From: Diphasiastrum complanatum
Lineage: Eukaryota > Streptophyta > Lycopodiopsida > Lycopodiales > Lycopodiaceae
Direction: 5' to 3'
Assembly (NCBI GenBank): GCA_029204225.1
Contig: CM055107.1
Coordinates: forward strand, 1,548,128-1,612,127
DNA length: 64,000 nucleotides
In this document: piece after piece, positions 33,030-44,986 of the stretch
Numbering within the stretch: position 1 is the first letter of the stretch
Layout: every line of letters starts with the position of its first letter
Notes under the pieces: model-generated
What the model was told of the DNA's origin: nothing
The model's input: only the letters and a program-made list of their open reading frames with translations
The model's database searches: none
Program-made: the position numbers and the translations under genes

Positions 33030-33785
33030 TTATAGTGTATGACTCAATTTGTGCACACAAAAACTAAGATCGGGCCTAGTAATGGTAAGCCAAATCAAGG
33101 AGCCTACAAGACTCCTAAAAAGTGTGATGTCCTCAAAGGATCTTTCATCACCTTTATTAGGATCTTTTACAATTTGCTCCATTGGAGTATCTATGCTCTT
33201 AGAATTTTCCATATGGAATTTTTTCAACATAGAGTGAGCATATCTAGATTGGCATATAAAGACATGATTTTCATAAAAATCAATTTCTAGGCCTAGGATG
33301 TAATGTATCTCTCCTAGATCTTGCATTTTAAACTCACATCCAAGTGCTAGCTTGGTTTCATCAACTAGCTTGATACAACTTCCACAAAGAATAATGTCAT
33401 CAACATAAATTAGAAGAATGACAATATTGCTATCAACAAACTTTAGATACATGGAAGGATCATAGTCACTAAGAGTAAATCCTAGTGAGATAAGAAAAGA
33501 GTTAAGTCTTGAATACCATGATCTTGGTGCTTGCTTGAGTCCATAAAGACTTTTGAAGAGCAAGCACACTTTGGACTCATCCTTGATGAATCCTTGAGGT
33601 TGTTCCATATAGATCTCCTCCTCAAGATAACCATTTAGAAAAGCATTGGATACATCTAATTGGAACACCTTCCACTTGAAAAAACAAGCAAGAGAAATAA
33701 GAATTCTTATTGTCACCATCTTTGCAACGGGTGCAAAGGTCTCCTCATAATAAGACCATGGATTTGAGCAAATCCTTTGGCACAT
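33030..33785 (-). CDS. Copia reverse transcriptase segment
   Basis: 251 residues from an internal frame after a one-base shift near 33750: EETFAPVAKMVTIR, VFQLDVSNAFLNG, SLYGLKQAPRSWY, the catalytic LLIYVDDIIL, and GSLIWLTITRPDLSF. This is the fingers/palm of the RT and it looks intact apart from the frameshift before it and the truncation after it. It acts on the element RNA in cytoplasmic particles by family knowledge. Confidence 0.9.
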   Translation of the reverse strand: MCQRICSNPWSYYEETFAPVAKMVTIRILISLACFFKWKVFQLDVSNAFLNGYLEEEIYMEQPQGFIKDESKVCLLFKSLYGLKQAPRSWYSRLNSFLISLGFTLSDYDPSMYLKFVDSNIVILLIYVDDIILCGSCIKLVDETKLALGCEFKMQDLGEIHYILGLEIDFYENHVFICQSRYAHSMLKKFHMENSKSIDTPMEQIVKDPNKGDERSFEDITLFRSLVGSLIWLTITRPDLSFCVHKLSHTL

Positions 33786-36049
33786 AATCTTGCTTTATGC
33801 TTGTTGATGGTGCCATCATGATTGAGCTTGATCCGAAATACCCACTTGCAACCAATCACATGCTTGTTGGATGGAGGATCCACAAGCTCCCAAGTATTGT
33901 TGGTGATCAATGCATCATACTCTTGCTTCATGGCATCATACCACTCCTTGGTATTGAGTGCCTCCTGTACATTCTTTGGCTCTTCATGAGAGACATAAAA
34001 AACATAATTAGTGGAATCAAGATCCACTTGTTTGCCTTTGTCAACATATGAGAGCCTCTTAGGCTCGGATCTATCTCTCATGGATCTTCTTGGTGAAAAA
34101 ATCCGAGGAGAGTCTTCTTCAAATCTCGACCCCATCACATCATGATTGTCTTCAAAATCAATAATTGATGATGCATCCATAGATTTCTTGATCTCGGCCT
34201 CTTCAAATGATGAGTGTTGATCTTCATGAAAGACAACATCTCTACTTTCAATAACTTGAGAAGTAGAGAGTATAAAGACTCTATAGGCCTTCTTGGTGGA
34301 TGAGTATCCAACCATGATCCCTTTGCATGCACTAGGATCTTCCTTCTTCCTTGTTTCCAAGGGAATATGGACAAAGCATAAGCATCCAAAAACTCTAAGG
34401 TGATCAACCTTAGGCTTCTTCAAAAATAAGATTTCATATGGTGACTTTCCTCCAAGAGCTATATGTGGGAGCCTATTGCAAAGATAATTTGCACAATTAA
34501 TGGCTTCTCCCCAAAAATCTTTGGACAAAGATGCCTCAATTCTCATAGATTTTGCACATTCACATAGAGATCTATTCTTTCTCTCGGCCACTCCATTTTG
34601 AGATGGAGAGTAGGCACAAGAAAACTCTCTTTTAATGCCTTCAAGCTCACAAAAATCTTGAAATTTATTGGAGATATATTCACCACCTCCATCACTTCTA
34701 AGAGCTTTAATCTTGAATGAGAATTGCTTCTCTACATAAGCTTTGAAAATAAGGAAATGATCAAACACCATAGATTTTGAAGCAAGAAGATATATCCAAG
34801 TGAATCTTGTGTAATCATCAATGAAAGTAACAAAACAAGTGGCTCCTCCCTTGCTTTTAGTTGATGAGAAATGCACATCCGAGTGGATTAACTCCAAAGG
34901 ATGCTTGCTTTTGATAGAAGATCTTGTAAACGACTTTTTGTGAGATTTAGCAATAGCACAAGCCTCACAAGGCTTGATCTTCTTGGAGAATGACTTTGGC
35001 AAGCCAATAGCTTTGGATTCTTTGATCATAGAGAGCATGGATTTGTAGTTGGGATGTCCCAACCTCCTATGCCATAATTCCTCCATAGAGAGCTTGTTCA
35101 CAAGAGCAACATTACAAGCATTCACATGCTCATTTGGATCTAGTTTATAGATGCCACCAAATCTAGATCCTAATGCTAGTATCTCATCATTCTTCTGGAA
35201 AGTGCAAGTATCAACATTGAATTTTACATCAAGGCCATTATCAAGCAATTGGCCAACACTAATAAGATTCTTGGTAAGCTTAGGTACATAAAGAACTCTA
35301 GAGAGAGAAAGAACTTTAGAGGATGTAAGCTTCAAGGAAATGTTCCCTATGCCTTCAATAGGACATTCAAAATCATTTGCAGTGTATATTGATTTCTTCA
35401 CTCCATCATAAGGTGCAATAGAAGAGAAAGAGTCCTTGGAGCTACACATATGTGAAGAGGCTCCACTATCAATATACCATAGGTCGTCCTTCTTGAAAGG
35501 AGTAGATGAGAAACTAGAGACCATAAGAGATCCCTCTCCATCACTTGCAATAGTGTCTTCCTTCTCATTGGTAATATTGGCTTGCTTGAGTTGATTCTTC
35601 TTTTTGAAGCAATTGGTGGCATAATGACCTTTCTTGCCACAATAAAAGCACTTGATCTTCTTCTTCTTGAGCTTGGATGATGAAGCATTAGAGGAATCAT
35701 CTTCCTCCTCATCTTTGTCTTTGGATTTGACTTTGTCCTTGCTTGAGGATTGTTGATGTTGGTTCTTGCTCCTCCCTTTGTGCTTATCCTTGGCAAAGAG
35801 AGCTTTGCCATCATTATGAGTGAGAGAAAGCTTGTCCATCCTCAAGAGCTTGTACTCTTGTCTTGATTCTTCTAAAATTAGCACACTTTGGAGAGCCTCC
35901 AAACTTGGTAGCTCCTCCTTAATGGCATAGGATTGGACAAGGTTATCAAATTCACTTCTCAAGCCATTGAGAATGACTTGAACTAGCTCATTTTGATTGA
36001 TGGAATCACCAATGCAAGCAAGCTCTCTATGAATATCTTTTACTCTCAA
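33713..36049 (-). CDS. Copia gag(C)-protease-integrase-RT(N) polyprotein segment
   Basis: A 778-residue open frame. Order: gag C-terminal half; CCHC knuckle CFYCGKKGHYATNC near residues 134-147; protease box WYIDSGASSHM near 194-204; GAG-pre-integrase HRRLGHPNYK with CEACAIAKSH; integrase core with HSDVHF, RSDGGGEY and GVAERKN (DDE present); the linker; and the RT start WELVDPPSN, GCKWVFRIKL. It ends out of frame with the RT at 33713. The true protein begins in gag upstream, lost by the frameshift near 36140, so the ATG at 36049 is only the first Met after it. Size and order match canonical copia. Confidence 0.93.
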   Translation of the reverse strand: MRVKDIHRELACIGDSINQNELVQVILNGLRSEFDNLVQSYAIKEELPSLEALQSVLILEESRQEYKLLRMDKLSLTHNDGKALFAKDKHKGRSKNQHQQSSSKDKVKSKDKDEEEDDSSNASSSKLKKKKIKCFYCGKKGHYATNCFKKKNQLKQANITNEKEDTIASDGEGSLMVSSFSSTPFKKDDLWYIDSGASSHMCSSKDSFSSIAPYDGVKKSIYTANDFECPIEGIGNISLKLTSSKVLSLSRVLYVPKLTKNLISVGQLLDNGLDVKFNVDTCTFQKNDEILALGSRFGGIYKLDPNEHVNACNVALVNKLSMEELWHRRLGHPNYKSMLSMIKESKAIGLPKSFSKKIKPCEACAIAKSHKKSFTRSSIKSKHPLELIHSDVHFSSTKSKGGATCFVTFIDDYTRFTWIYLLASKSMVFDHFLIFKAYVEKQFSFKIKALRSDGGGEYISNKFQDFCELEGIKREFSCAYSPSQNGVAERKNRSLCECAKSMRIEASLSKDFWGEAINCANYLCNRLPHIALGGKSPYEILFLKKPKVDHLRVFGCLCFVHIPLETRKKEDPSACKGIMVGYSSTKKAYRVFILSTSQVIESRDVVFHEDQHSSFEEAEIKKSMDASSIIDFEDNHDVMGSRFEEDSPRIFSPRRSMRDRSEPKRLSYVDKGKQVDLDSTNYVFYVSHEEPKNVQEALNTKEWYDAMKQEYDALITNNTWELVDPPSNKHVIGCKWVFRIKLNHDGTINKHKARLCAKGFAQIHGLIMRRPLHPLQRW

Positions 36050-36480
36050 AACATAACTAGATGCACTCTCATCACTCTTTTGGCTACTTTGAAAGATTTG
36101 ATTCCTAAGAGTGAGAAGCCTAGAGGTATTCTTAGCTCATAGATAGTCTTGAGACAATCCCAGGCTTCTTTGGCTGTTGTACAAGTACCTATCTCCCTCA
36201 ATATCTCATTAGAGACATTCATCTTAATGTAGTGGAGAGCCATCCTAGCTCTCTTTTTGTATTTTTGAACCTCTTGAAGAACTTGTGGTTCTTCTTCAAG
36301 GCCAAGAACTATGTCCATCACGTCTTGAAGGATCAAGATGGACTCCATCCTCATTTTCCAAATTGAATAATTTGAAGTGGTCAATCTTTCACTTGGTTCC
36401 AACAAGGATGAACCCATTGAAGACATTTGAAGTGAAGAAAACTCAAATGATGAACAATAAATGTTGTTACACACTTTCAA
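36046..36480 (-). CDS. Copia gag N-terminal segment
   Basis: The likely start is the ATG at 36426 (MSSMGSSLLEPSERLT). It encodes SNYSIWKMRMESIL, ALHYIKMNVSNEILREI and EAWDCLKTIYE, the usual UBN2 gag start. After YELR the frame drifts (single-base indel about 36135-36142). The next frame resumes SRLLTLRNQIF, leading into the 778-residue segment. Confidence 0.85.
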   Translation of the reverse strand: MKVCNNIYCSSFEFSSLQMSSMGSSLLEPSERLTTSNYSIWKMRMESILILQDVMDIVLGLEEEPQVLQEVQKYKKRARMALHYIKMNVSNEILREIGTCTTAKEAWDCLKTIYELRIPLGFSLLGIKSFKVAKRVMRVHLVMF

Positions 36481-37170
36481 TAGGATCCCATAATTGAGTA
36501 CTATCTCCTCCTATGAAAGATCTTGCAACCATTTGTGAATTGATTCTCACTAGCTACTCAAATCTCTCTAAAACAAGATCTATTTCACATCAAATGATGG
36601 AGTATAGGCAAAGTTAGGATCTAACACTCTTAGCACGTGTGAAATACACTAAGAAATCAAATTTGACTCAAATACAATGATATTGCATGAAACAAAATGG
36701 CTAAGATCTCAAAACAGTGCCTAGATCACATATAGATGAGATTGGCAAGCATACAACTGTGATTTTGGATCAACCAAGCAATCTCTTGACCAAACCAAAT
36801 GTGTCCACCCAGGTCTAGGTGCCCTACCTAACCCTCTTCAAAAGCTTATAACTTTTGATTGGCTCAACCAAATGGAATGAAACTGATTGCAACAGAAACT
36901 AGACAAAAATAGCTCCAAAACAAGCTATCAAGCAAGATAAATGGATCAAACATGAGAGAGAACTTCCAAACTGAAATTGGATGTTCCTCACACGTGTTTG
37001 AGCACCTGATTACATACAGTACCAGGTCAGACCCAATCAATGTCCTTTTGATCTCTTTTGATCCAAGATTGAACAAGATAGCTAGGAAAATGGGCCTTGA
37101 CAACTTCTAGCTCAAGATTGATGAAATTTTTTTCACTTAGATGGATCAAAATGCATGGTAACCTTAGGTA

Positions 37171-37183
37171 GGCTCTGATACCA
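37171..37183 (-). other. Primer binding site (tRNA-iMet) of the nested copia
   Basis: Minus strand TGGTATCAGAGCC starts immediately after the LTR terminus ...TTCAACA. 36500-37170 is the untranslated leader with no gene. Confidence 0.95.
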
Positions 37184-37916
37184 TGTTGAATTTCACACGT
37201 GTGGACTGTCCACATGTACTTGTGATCTCCTAAGGTGTGTAGATGCACCAAGATCAAGACTAGATTGAGATTCAAGATCAATCTTGAATCCTATGCAAAA
37301 ACACACTACTACATGCATTCAATCACTTCCAACTCTCACTCACACGTCTGGGAAGTATTCAAAAAATAATCTAAGTAAAAACAAGCTGCTCTCCTCGGGT
37401 AGAGAGAGAAAATGCATCATGAGTTCTCGAGTAGAGAGAGAAAGCTAGAAATCCAATAACTCACTAAATCCATGAAATCACCAAATCAATTAGCTTCAAA
37501 ATGAGGAGTACTATGATACTAGTAGGTCCACGAGCTACCACTATGCTTAACTATGATTGGACCATATCTTGTCACCTCTTGATCCTATTGGATCATTGAT
37601 TCATGCACCTCTTAATTCTATTGGACTATATTCAAGCACACCTCAATTTCCTATTGGACCTCACAAGGTTCCACCTCTAAATCCTATTGGACCTCTTGGA
37701 ATTCATCAAACAAAAACTTTACACTTGTCTACACTCTAATTGGCAAGTGTTTAGCCTCTTACTCTATTTTGGCTCAATAGTGGCATTACAAGTGGAAATG
37801 CATAATTTGCCATCTATGCCAAATTTATTCCTATCAACATCCTACACCTAGATGCTTGATGTAAAAAACATAAGACCCCTATATCTAACATAGACAATCT
37901 TTTTCAATTCTTCACA
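37184..37916 (-). repeat. 5' LTR of the nested copia
   Basis: 733 bp, near-identical to 31770-32506. Confidence 0.95.
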
Positions 37917-38582
37917 ATAACTACAGTTTAGATTATACGTTACTATCCTTCAATGGACAACAAAATATGTGGTTGTTCCTTAAGTAACTAAGGGTTACAT
38001 ACGTACTCCATAAATGAAGCTATTGTTGTTTCATACTTTTATCAAAACATATAACTCAGTTGCTGGCGCATTCTGATTATGATTAGTATACCTCATGCTA
38101 TAACCAGTTTCGTTATCATACTTGTGAATGACTGCCCTTTCAAAGGGAATACTACTGTGTATTAGTACTAACAAATGAAACTTGCGCTCTCTGTAGCATC
38201 GAATATTACTATTATCTTCATTTTCGGTTAGGTTCGGCTTCGAGCCATAAAGCTCTAAGCGTTTGCACAGGTATGCACATTAGACCATTCGCTTCAGATT
38301 TGTATAAGCAGTGAACGGTAGGCTCTCCGTAAAGTACTTACTTTCGCTTTCAAAAAGGCTGACAATAACGTTATGAACGTTCTAAGACTAAGGAAGGCAA
38401 AGAGCACTCGAGGGGACTAAAACATGGCATCCTCACAAGAAACCACTGTTACAATCATCCAGGTAAGAATTTTCCGAACAATTTTCAGATTTTGCAAGCA
38501 TCACATATGCTCAAAAGGTAAGGTGTCTCTTCACAAATTTATTCCATTCTAGGTGACTATTAAAGATCCTAAATACAGAATC
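37917..38582 (+). mobile_element. Penelope-like element copy C, second part
   Basis: It continues copy C after the copia and matches the reverse complement of about 57700-58355 (ctacagtttaga... to ...taaatacagaat). Joining 31769 to 37922 restores the order seen in copy A, with one copy of ATAAC as the target. Non-coding. Confidence 0.82.
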
Positions 38583-41500
38583 GATAATTAGCCATTAGGA
38601 TTTACTAAAAAACAAAATTTTTTCCGGTGAGTAAAGCCTAGAAGCTATTTGACTAGATAAAAAGTTGGCCAAGCTACTTTAGCTTATGCAACGTCCCAGA
38701 ATAAAAAAGTGAATTTCGTCGATTTTTTGCTTTGGGTAAGGCCTCCTCGTGGTGGAGGACGCAACTCATAGAACTGTGATTGGGCTGAATTCATGAGGAA
38801 TTCCGTAAGGTTTTTTCACAATTGACGAATTAGATTCGCTTTAATTAACTGCTGTGGGCAACCGAGAACAAAAATTCTTGGAATTTTTTTGGCCAAGGTG
38901 TCGTTTTTTCAAAATCGTGCACGGCCAGAAACGGCCTAGAAGCTAGAATGGAAAACTAAAATAGAACAAAAAAATTGTTTCTTGTAGTGCTTGAAGCCGT
39001 GGGCGTACCAACGCTATTTGTTGTTAAGAACAAGAAAAAACCGGTTCATTCTTTCCCATTTCTTAATCTGTCACTCAAGGCATGTATACTTTGATCCTTT
39101 AGGTGACCGTAAAGATTGTGAAGAGGGGCAAAAGAATGTATGAATTGTGTTGTTTTACGAAGTTGGCATTTGTTATTAATTCCCGAGAACTTCATATACT
39201 TGTATTTTTTTTCTGACACTTTGATCAGGAAGTGGAGGGTCTTCGTGGCGGAAGAACCTGTGGTATGGGACGCAGGCAATTCCAAAATGAAGATATGAAA
39301 CTAACTGGATCAGTTGGCCATGGTATGGCCCTAAGTCTTAGCGATGCCAAATATTATTGGTCATAAAACGGGTGTTCTGTCGGAAGTTTGAGATATTGGC
39401 CATAACCCCTTTATTGGATATCTCAAATTTACAAAACCGGAAACCCGGCAAGCTATTTCTTTATAAACGATATATTGGTGAATTTCTTAACACATTAGAT
39501 AACCCGATTTTTTGTGATTTCTTGGAAGGTAATTTTGATTACCCGTTGACCTAACGATGTTATGAAAATGGTTAATGAAACTGTTTTCTCTACTTGAATC
39601 TTCAAGAAATCCTTTTCTGATTTATGGGTTAATTCTCAAGCTTGGTAACAAAGAAGATCTTTGGTTTAGTCACTGTGTTGGGACATCATTGGTATTGGCT
39701 AACAATGATGCAACATTTCTTGGGCTTTCAAGATTTTCTCGTATCTTTTCTTTGAAAAGTCTCCTGAGCAAATCACGAATGATATGCACCCCTTGGAAAC
39801 TCGTGGCATTTCCTGTTAAAAAGGGGGAGAGGTAGGAAGAAAAGAGAGTTATCAAGGAGAAGCATCTGTCAGGGATTCTAGGAGGAATCTGTTATAGATG
39901 ATGGACCTGTTTTATAAATCAGAAATGATAGGATATTCAGATGTTACAGAAATCCTTTATGGATTATAGTAGATTTCTGGTTTGAAGATTTAAAGGAGAG
40001 AAAAATTTAGAAAGTACTCTTGCAATAGGAAAGTAGCTGATTACAAGTCCGATTGATTTGTGTCAGAACTTGGTAATTCTATTACTAGATGGGGGTTTGT
40101 TAAAACATGTTCCTTGCTTGAAGCAATCAACTTGATCTTAGTGAGGACTGAGATCGGTGGGTTGATGCAAGGAAAGAAATCTGTGCTAACAATATATGCT
40201 TTTGAGTTAATCTCGGGTTGAGATTTTTGGATGTGAGATAACACTCTTTGAGTAGTATTCTCTCTTAGAGGATAACCAAGTTACAGGATTCTCGGTTATG
40301 AAAGTGTTGTGTACAGATCTGGAGATATCTGTAGAGATATGCTATGCAGTGAATCTTTGTGGGATCATTAAAACCTTTTGTACAAATTTTTAATCCTATG
40401 GATCTACAAAGTATTACATGAACTAAGTTTATTTGCATGCATAAACTAGTTGTTAGTACATAGGCATATTGATGAGAATTGTGTTTGAGACAATTTCTTG
40501 CTGGGTTATAGTAATTTCTCATTGAGAATTGCTTATTGACCTAGAATTGATTTAGAATCAGATTAAATGTGGTGTTTTGGTACCACACCGAGACATTTAA
40601 TTATTCTCTAAAATCTGATACACCTAACTGTGTCAGAAGTGCTACTTCTGAGTTAGTTATTGGAAATCAACAATATAATCTTAATTATGGATATCATTGT
40701 TGAGATGTATTGCTTATAAGGCACAACGTCTATGAGTCATTTTGGATTTGTTAACAGATGTGTGTGCATAGAATACACGAGAACTTTTTGGCCTTATCTT
40801 TTCCCATTTGGAATTGATGAAATGCTATCCCGAAAGACTCAAGAGAGTTGGATAGTTATGGGTTGCCAGAAGTTAGAACTTCACGTAATGTGGTTCCGGT
40901 AAATCTTAAGTTATTCTAGATTGGAACTTAAGTGGAAAATCTAGACATATTCTAGATTAAGACCCTAACTTTGGAATGACAATTTGTGCCATGTCTAAAG
41001 TAAGGGCGTTCTTGGAATTACAATCCTTTTATAGACACCGTGTGTGAGTTGGGAAAGTCTGAAAATTTTCAAATGGAAAGGACTTTCATGAACAACTCAT
41101 GTGTCTTTTAAGAATTGTAATGCACTCTTATGATTGGTATGATCTTGGGAATATGGAGAGTTGGGATTGGTAAATCATAACTCGGATTCTAGGAATTACC
41201 TAATTCATAGGAGAGGATAGTATTCATACCCTGGATAAATAAACAGGTTAGTGGAATTTTGGTATGATTGATCACCTTACCAAATCGACTATGTTTATTT
41301 GGGTATAGACCAAGAAGTTATAGACTGTCTGTTTAGGCTTTGCGGATTACCAAAATGAAATTATGAACATTCGCGATTTGAAGTTCACTGGTCGCTTTTT
41401 GGTGGCCGTATTTGCTAAACTAGAGATGACTCGGAACTTAAAGTTCTTCTAATCATTGGTAGTTGCCTTCTTTTATTGAGTATAGGACAAGAATCCGATG

Positions 41501-41739
41501 CATTATGATTGACGAATCATAGTTCAGATTCTAGTTATACTTGATCGGTTAAAAGAAGGATTACCTACAAGATCCAAAGATCAATTAAGATATCTATTCA
41601 TATTTTCATAGCATTCTGTTCGGAGAGGTAATCACCTTGATGGAGATTGGGTTACAGTAAGCATTCGGCTACCGGTTATAGCTCGTGCGTGCTTACGTAT
41701 ATTTTTAACTTATATCACCCATTGCGGTAGAGACTCGGA
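38583..41739 (+). other. Decayed retroelement interior, no intact ORF
   Basis: No protein is recognised until the integrase C-terminus at 41.74 kb. From about 39.5 kb on, the sequence is a diverged relative of 49.4-50.9 kb, sharing for instance agttacaggattctcggttatga (here 40280) with agttacaagattctcagtgagat (49670). It probably belongs to the gypsy element whose 3' end follows. A strong inverted-repeat cluster is at 40562-40656. Confidence 0.4.
40562..40656. other. Two adjacent hairpins
   Basis: ATTAAATGT (40562-40570) pairs with ACATTTAAT (40593-40601), with GGTGT/ACACC nested inside. TCAGAAGT (40633-40640) pairs with ACTTCTGA (40644-40651) with a 3-base loop, extended by CTAAC/GTTAG. Confidence 0.6.
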
Positions 41740-42297
41740 CGTTCAAAGTTCATAAAGTAGCGGATTTCCTACATGATATGCAGGAAATGCTACAGATCGC
41801 ACATGAGAATGTCTAGTGTACCCAGGATGGAGACCGACATTATGCAAGTCTGAAAAGATCACCGAGAGACTTCCAAGTGGGAGACTGGGTATATTTGAGA
41901 ATCTTGAAGGATTCAAGTGTAATGCATACAAACAAGCATTATAAGTTGTCCCCTAGATATAGAGGACTGTTTAAGATCTTGAAAAAGATCGGATCCTTAG
42001 CTTACCAATTGGAACTCCCGGATGGATCTCAAGTGCATCTCGTATTTCAAGTAAGCCGTCTCAAAAAGAGTCTACGTGAAGGAGAGCATCTTGGATCTGG
42101 AGATCGATTGGACCTGTTGGATGAATCATCGAGTGTGTCTCCACTTGAATCCGGAAAGATCTTGGAAACAAGAACTAAACGATTGAGAAATCGTATAGTT
42201 ACCAAGCATATGGTTTGATGGAAGGGATATATGGACGATGACGATTCCTGGGAACAGGAAGGAAGCTTAAGGAAGATCTTTCCCAGTTTTAAGTTCT
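41740..42297 (+). pseudogene. Ty3/gypsy chromovirus integrase C-terminus and chromodomain
   Basis: Integrase tail: VGDWVYLRILK (start of the clean frame at 41877), KLSPRYRGLFKILKKIGSLA and YQLELPDGSQVHLVFQVSRL. A chromodomain follows: ILETRTKRLRNRIVTKHMV, then a TGA at the position where the family has Trp (about 42216-42218), then WKGYMDDDSWEQEGSLRKIF in the same frame to TGA at about 42297. Upstream, 41740-41870 contains EMLQIAHENV with a stop. This identifies a chromovirus-type gypsy element whose pol is otherwise decayed. Confidence 0.87.
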
Positions 42298-42311
42298 GAG
42301 GACAAAACTTG

Positions 42312-42327
42312 AATAAGGGGGGAAGAA
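42312..42327 (+). other. Polypurine tract
   Basis: aataaggggggaagaa precedes TGTCATGCCC, the LTR start. Confidence 0.75.
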
Positions 42328-42950
<623 letters not shown>

Positions 42951-43439
42951 TTCACTTGTGACTGTTTTTCTTGCCCTCCTTCCCTTGTTGGCTTCTTCTA
43001 GCTTCGGCTTTTGGTGGTCGTTTTTGCATTGATGGCTGATTCTGCTTGTGGTGGCGGGTTGCACCCCTTCTACATTTTGTTGATGCTTTGCTAGATTACT
43101 GTCCCTGTGCTTTCTTCTATTCTTTGGTGCTATGGCTTTTGTGGTGCTACGCTTTGTTGTGTGCTTGTGGTGCATGTTTTTGGTGGTGCGTGGAGCTTGC
43201 TGCGATCCATTGCTTCGGTTTTTTCAATGGCTGCTGAGAAGGTTGGTTCTTGTTTGCTGTTGGTCATTTGCTGTCCTCACATGTATGTATACGCACACAT
43301 ACACATACACACCAATGGCCACTTGTCATCGACAGACACACTTTGTTATTCAAATAGATGTTTGGAATTGATTATGATGATGAGGATGGACTTATGATCG
43401 GTGAAGAATGTATCAAATTTTGTTGAGCATGGATGAAGC

Positions 43440-43736
43440 ATGCCATCTGATGAAGAATTCATGGCATTTCAATCCCAGATGGGCTTCTCTCGTCCATCGT
43501 TAATGCATTTCACAGATGATTTTTCTTCAGTAGGTGGCCATAATATTGATCATCCGGATTTGGTTGCTGATGATGATGAAGAATCTGTAAGTGTTTTAAC
43601 CTCATTGTTTAAGAATGTTGTTATCTCCTGAATGTGAATTTTTTTTAACTCTTATTTTCTATTGCAGGATGCACTCATAATTGATGACTTTGATATGAGA
43701 CAAAGTGGTTTCAGACAACATGCTTCCTTGTTCTAG
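43440..43736 (+). pseudogene. Intron-bearing gene fragment, unrecognised
   Basis: The ATG at 43440 opens an exon to 43586 (MPSDEEFMAFQSQMGF; FTDDFSSVGGHNIDHPDL; DDDEES). The donor is GTAAGT at 43587 and the acceptor ttgcag is at 43662-43667. The second exon (DALIIDDFDMRQSGFRQ) reaches a TAG at 43734-43736. The spliced frame is consistent (147 + 69 bases, 71 residues). The frame stays open for about 110 bases after the TAG. Acidic N-terminus; the family is not recognised. It lies in opposite orientation just beyond the helicase end of the Helitron, so it may be a captured host fragment. Confidence 0.38.
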
Positions 43737-44282
43737 AGGGATAGTGGACTTGGCCACTATTTGAGACATTTTCTAAAGAATGAGACACTAATAATGGTTG
43801 TTAAAGCTTTATCATATTATTTAGGAGGACATAAATTTGTTAAAACAAGTAAGATCATTTTCGCAACCACGCTGTTGCACTATAAAATGTGCAAGCATCA
43901 CCAGGAAGTTGCTCAACAACTTTCGAATTGATCTCATCCATGTTTTCGTTCAACATGCTCAATATTGCACGGCTTCTTAAAAAATCAACATCCATGTAAC
44001 ATCGTGCAATATCAGGGAAAGTGAATGAAATCAATTCACACACATCGTGCGTCCTTAGACACATATACTATGGCAAAGAAATCAAATCCAAACCACGCTG
44101 CACGAATGTAGGCTCACGACCATCTCCAATACTCAACAAATACTCTACGAACCTCGACTGCTCGTTCCTATAAGCTCCCTCCACACCCATAACACGCATG
44201 TTCGTTGACAGTTTGTGCACCTCCATATATTTTCACAAATGCGAACACTTAAGTGAAGCGCTCACAATCTGTGCATGTCCCG

Positions 44283-44636
44283 TCATAAAATCGGGAGCAC
44301 ATGATGAAAATCACCACAAAAAACGATCGAAACTCCTCCAAACAGAGTATGAATACCCAATATGTCATGTAGAGATCGATCCACATACTCGATGACATAC
44401 TTATGTACCATGGGAGCCTCGTCCCAAATAATGAGTTGACATGCCATCAAAAGCTTACCTAACCGAGACTGTTTCGAGATGTTGCATGTTGAGCTTTCAT
44501 TCAATTCTGTCAGAGGAATCCTAAATCTAGAGTGCACGGTCCTACCACCTTTCATTAACAATGCAGCGATCCCCGACGATGCAACTGCCAATGCTATCCA
44601 ACCTTGTGCACGCACGCACGTACAACAACATGACAC
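44283..44636 (-). pseudogene. Helitron PIF1-type helicase core fragment
   Basis: An open stretch of 117 codons holds PIF1 motifs Ia (SSGIAALL), II (IIWDEAPM) and III (FCGDFHHVLPIL). Walker A lies just upstream in another frame. The context between Rep and the distal helicase part shows it is Helitron, not the host PIF1 gene. Confidence 0.9.
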
Positions 44637-44986
44637 TATAAAGAAACGTCTTACCCGTCACCACCCGGACCATCTACAAAGATCACTCCACCCACTCTTC
44701 GTACCACATGCTCACGTATCACAGGGTCAAAAATCATGCGCTGATCCACATTCAATCTCTCAATGTCGGTCTCTACCTCTGAAAGGGTCTCATCGAGAAA
44801 TATAGTGGAGAAAACTTGACATCGCTATCAAGAAGTGTGAAGCCAAAATTTGTCAACGACTTTCCCGATGCCTGCATGTGTGTCTCCACATCTAGAAGAG
44901 CCTATTACCACCACCCTCCATAGCCTCTTCTGCAATCATATATGGCCCCTTGTACACGTACTTGTACAAATACTTCACACTACATA

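Larger units (their letters stand above)
31770..37916 (-). mobile_element. Complete Ty1/copia retrotransposon, nested
   Basis: LTRs (31770-32506 and 37184-37916) begin TGTTGAATTTCAC and end AATTCTTCACA. The TSD is ATAAC (31765-31769 and 37917-37921). Coding runs on the minus strand. The PBS TGGTATCAGAGCC (iMet) and the polypurine tract are in place. The LTRs differ at roughly a dozen sites plus small indels by eye, so insertion is fairly recent. Coding defects: frameshifts near 36140 and 33750, a deletion of about 30-40 codons at 33030 between RT and RNase H, and a stop near 32680. It disrupts Penelope-like copy C. Confidence 0.97.

Noticed and set aside
44283-44636. Host PIF1 DNA helicase gene
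   Set aside because: The Rep HUH region, the Helitron-like N-terminal domain and the distal helicase part lie in order on the same strand, so this is Helitron.
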